Below, piece after piece: positions 63,365 through 64,000 of a stretch of DNA of 64,000 bases. Source of the stretch: Cognatiyoonia koreensis. GTDB taxonomy: Bacteria > Pseudomonadota > Alphaproteobacteria > Rhodobacterales > Rhodobacteraceae. The notes below the pieces were generated by a model. The model did no database searches. It was given only the letters and a program-made list of their open reading frames with translations, and was not told where the DNA came from. Both the position numbers and the translations under genes were made by a program. Each line of letters opens with the position of its first letter. The stretch's first letter is position 1. The stretch spans positions 1 to 64,000 of the forward strand of contig NZ_FOIZ01000003.1 of the NCBI RefSeq assembly GCF_900109295.1, read 5' to 3'.

Positions 63365-63399
63365 TCCAAGTAACCTTCCGTAGAAAGGTAAAAGGATCA
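63362..63399 (+). repeat. Nested inverted repeat on the DUF1353 stop codon
   Basis: The outer arms TGATCC (63362-63367) and GGATCA (63394-63399) enclose ACCTT (63373-63377) and AAGGT (63385-63389). The TGA stop is part of the outer arm, as for rpmD. The right side also carries the AAAGG that serves as ribosome binding site for the next gene, so folding could affect its translation. Confidence 0.55.
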
Positions 63400-63403
63400 C
63401 GCC

Positions 63404-63943
63404 ATGCGCATTCTTGCCCTACTTTCTTTTCTGTTCATCGCGGCCTGCACGGGTAAGCCATCGTTCGATGATCCGACGCTGTCATCGCAGAAACTGGACC
63501 TTGAAGAATTCTTTGACGGGGAATTCGTCGCGTATGGCCAGTTTCAGGACATCCTTGGCACCGTGCGCCGCAGCTTTGAAGTCAGAATCGTGGGCGACTG
63601 GGATGGGGAGCGCCTGCGACTGGTAGAAGACTTCGTTTATGAAGACGGCGCAACCGAACAGCGGGTCTGGACGCTGGTGAAGACCGGCGAAGACACCTGG
63701 CAAGGCACCGCACCTGGTGTGATTGGTGTCGCCAATGGTGTTGAACAGGACAATCGCTTCAATTGGAAATACGAGATCGATTTGCCGGTTCCGAGCGCGG
63801 ACGGCACAGTTGAAACGTTGCGCGTCCAGTTTGACGACTGGATGTGGCTGCAGTCAGAGGACCGTTTGCTGAACCGTGCCTATGTGAAACGTTATGGAAT
63901 TGATATCGGCGACGTCATCATCAGTTTTGAAAAACTGAACTAG
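63404..63943 (+). CDS. DUF3833-like lipoprotein
   Basis: Lipoprotein of 179 residues: the signal ends FLFIAACTG with the lipobox Cys15. The mature part is beta-rich with LDLEEFFDGEFVAYGQFQD near 33 and the C-terminal VQFDDWMWLQSEDRLLNRAYVKRYGIDIG, as in DUF3833. Function unknown. The start has AAAGGATCACGCC before it. The remaining bases to 64000 hold no complete gene. Confidence 0.85.
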   Translation: MRILALLSFLFIAACTGKPSFDDPTLSSQKLDLEEFFDGEFVAYGQFQDILGTVRRSFEVRIVGDWDGERLRLVEDFVYEDGATEQRVWTLVKTGEDTWQGTAPGVIGVANGVEQDNRFNWKYEIDLPVPSADGTVETLRVQFDDWMWLQSEDRLLNRAYVKRYGIDIGDVIISFEKLN

Positions 63944-64000
63944 GGTTTCCCTGACTTTCGTGAACCGGCCCACCCCGTCTAGACTGCTCTGCATTTCAGG

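Noticed and set aside
1..64000. CRISPR arrays, insertion sequences, integrases or attachment sites
   Set aside because: No spaced direct-repeat array, transposase or integrase frame, or terminal repeats were seen. The accessory blocks carry no mobility gene.

Overview
The window reads as a chromosomal segment of a marine alphaproteobacterium of the Rhodobacteraceae (Roseobacter group). The evidence is the gene content and order: a bztABCD amino-acid transporter, yidC-MOSC-engB-argB, rplQ followed by rarA-crcB-rluC-ATP12, a TRAP transporter, a DHPS/sulfopyruvate cluster, a LuxR/LuxI pair, and a moderately GC-rich sequence with many ATGA and TGATG gene overlaps. No genus is claimed. I found no rRNA, tRNA, CRISPR array, transposase or integrase.

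The backbone is the tuf / S10 / spc / alpha ribosomal supercluster on the + strand, broken into four pieces: (1) tuf, cspA, rpsJ-rplC-rplD-rplW (3-4209); (2) rplB-rpsS-rplV-rpsC-rplP (11362-14000); (3) rpmC-rpsQ-rplN-rplX-rplE-rpsN-rpsH-rplF-rplR-rpsE-rpmD (25838-30150); (4) rplO / secY-adk / rpsM-rpsK-rpoA / rplQ (40669-46099). Pieces 2 to 4 each start with a very similar promoter, TTGnCn - 17 bp - TATACs, and most pieces end in a hairpin plus intrinsic terminator, so the parts are probably transcribed independently.

Three accessory blocks separate the pieces. Block A (4.2-11.3 kb) carries an HpsN-type sulfopropanediol dehydrogenase, a zinc dehydrogenase, a universal stress protein and the sulfopyruvate decarboxylase pair comDE. 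Most of it lies between intact rplW plus terminator and a second, partial rplW 3' end plus terminator. It ends with an AT-rich membrane-anchored orphan. Block B (14.0-25.8 kb) holds a two-armed copper locus around csoR (DUF411, cytochrome c, copC, copD; DUF305, glutaredoxin-MauE fusion, DsbA-like protein) with a 17-bp dyad before each arm. It continues with an SDR, a broken AraC gene, small stress-like proteins, rpiB, a flavodoxin, a 2OG-oxygenase-like protein and an AT-rich orphan with a deoxyribosyltransferase/TIR-like domain. Block C (30.2-40.6 kb) holds a LysR-linked TRAP transporter with a DUF1445 protein and the 5-oxoprolinase subunits pxpABC, then DUF2848, a small membrane protein and a threonine ammonia-lyase.

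From 46 to 64 kb the layout is ordinary chromosome: LuxR/LuxI quorum sensing, rarA, crcB, rluC, ATP12, the bztABCD transporter, then a minus-strand housekeeping run (sixA, ferredoxin, argB, engB, MOSC, yidC, ttcA) and two small + strand genes.

The most unusual signal is a pair of related two-part RNA-like structures directly after tuf and after cspA. They share a stop-proximal long hairpin and a GGTGGGN ... NCCCACACC closing stem with compensatory changes between the copies.
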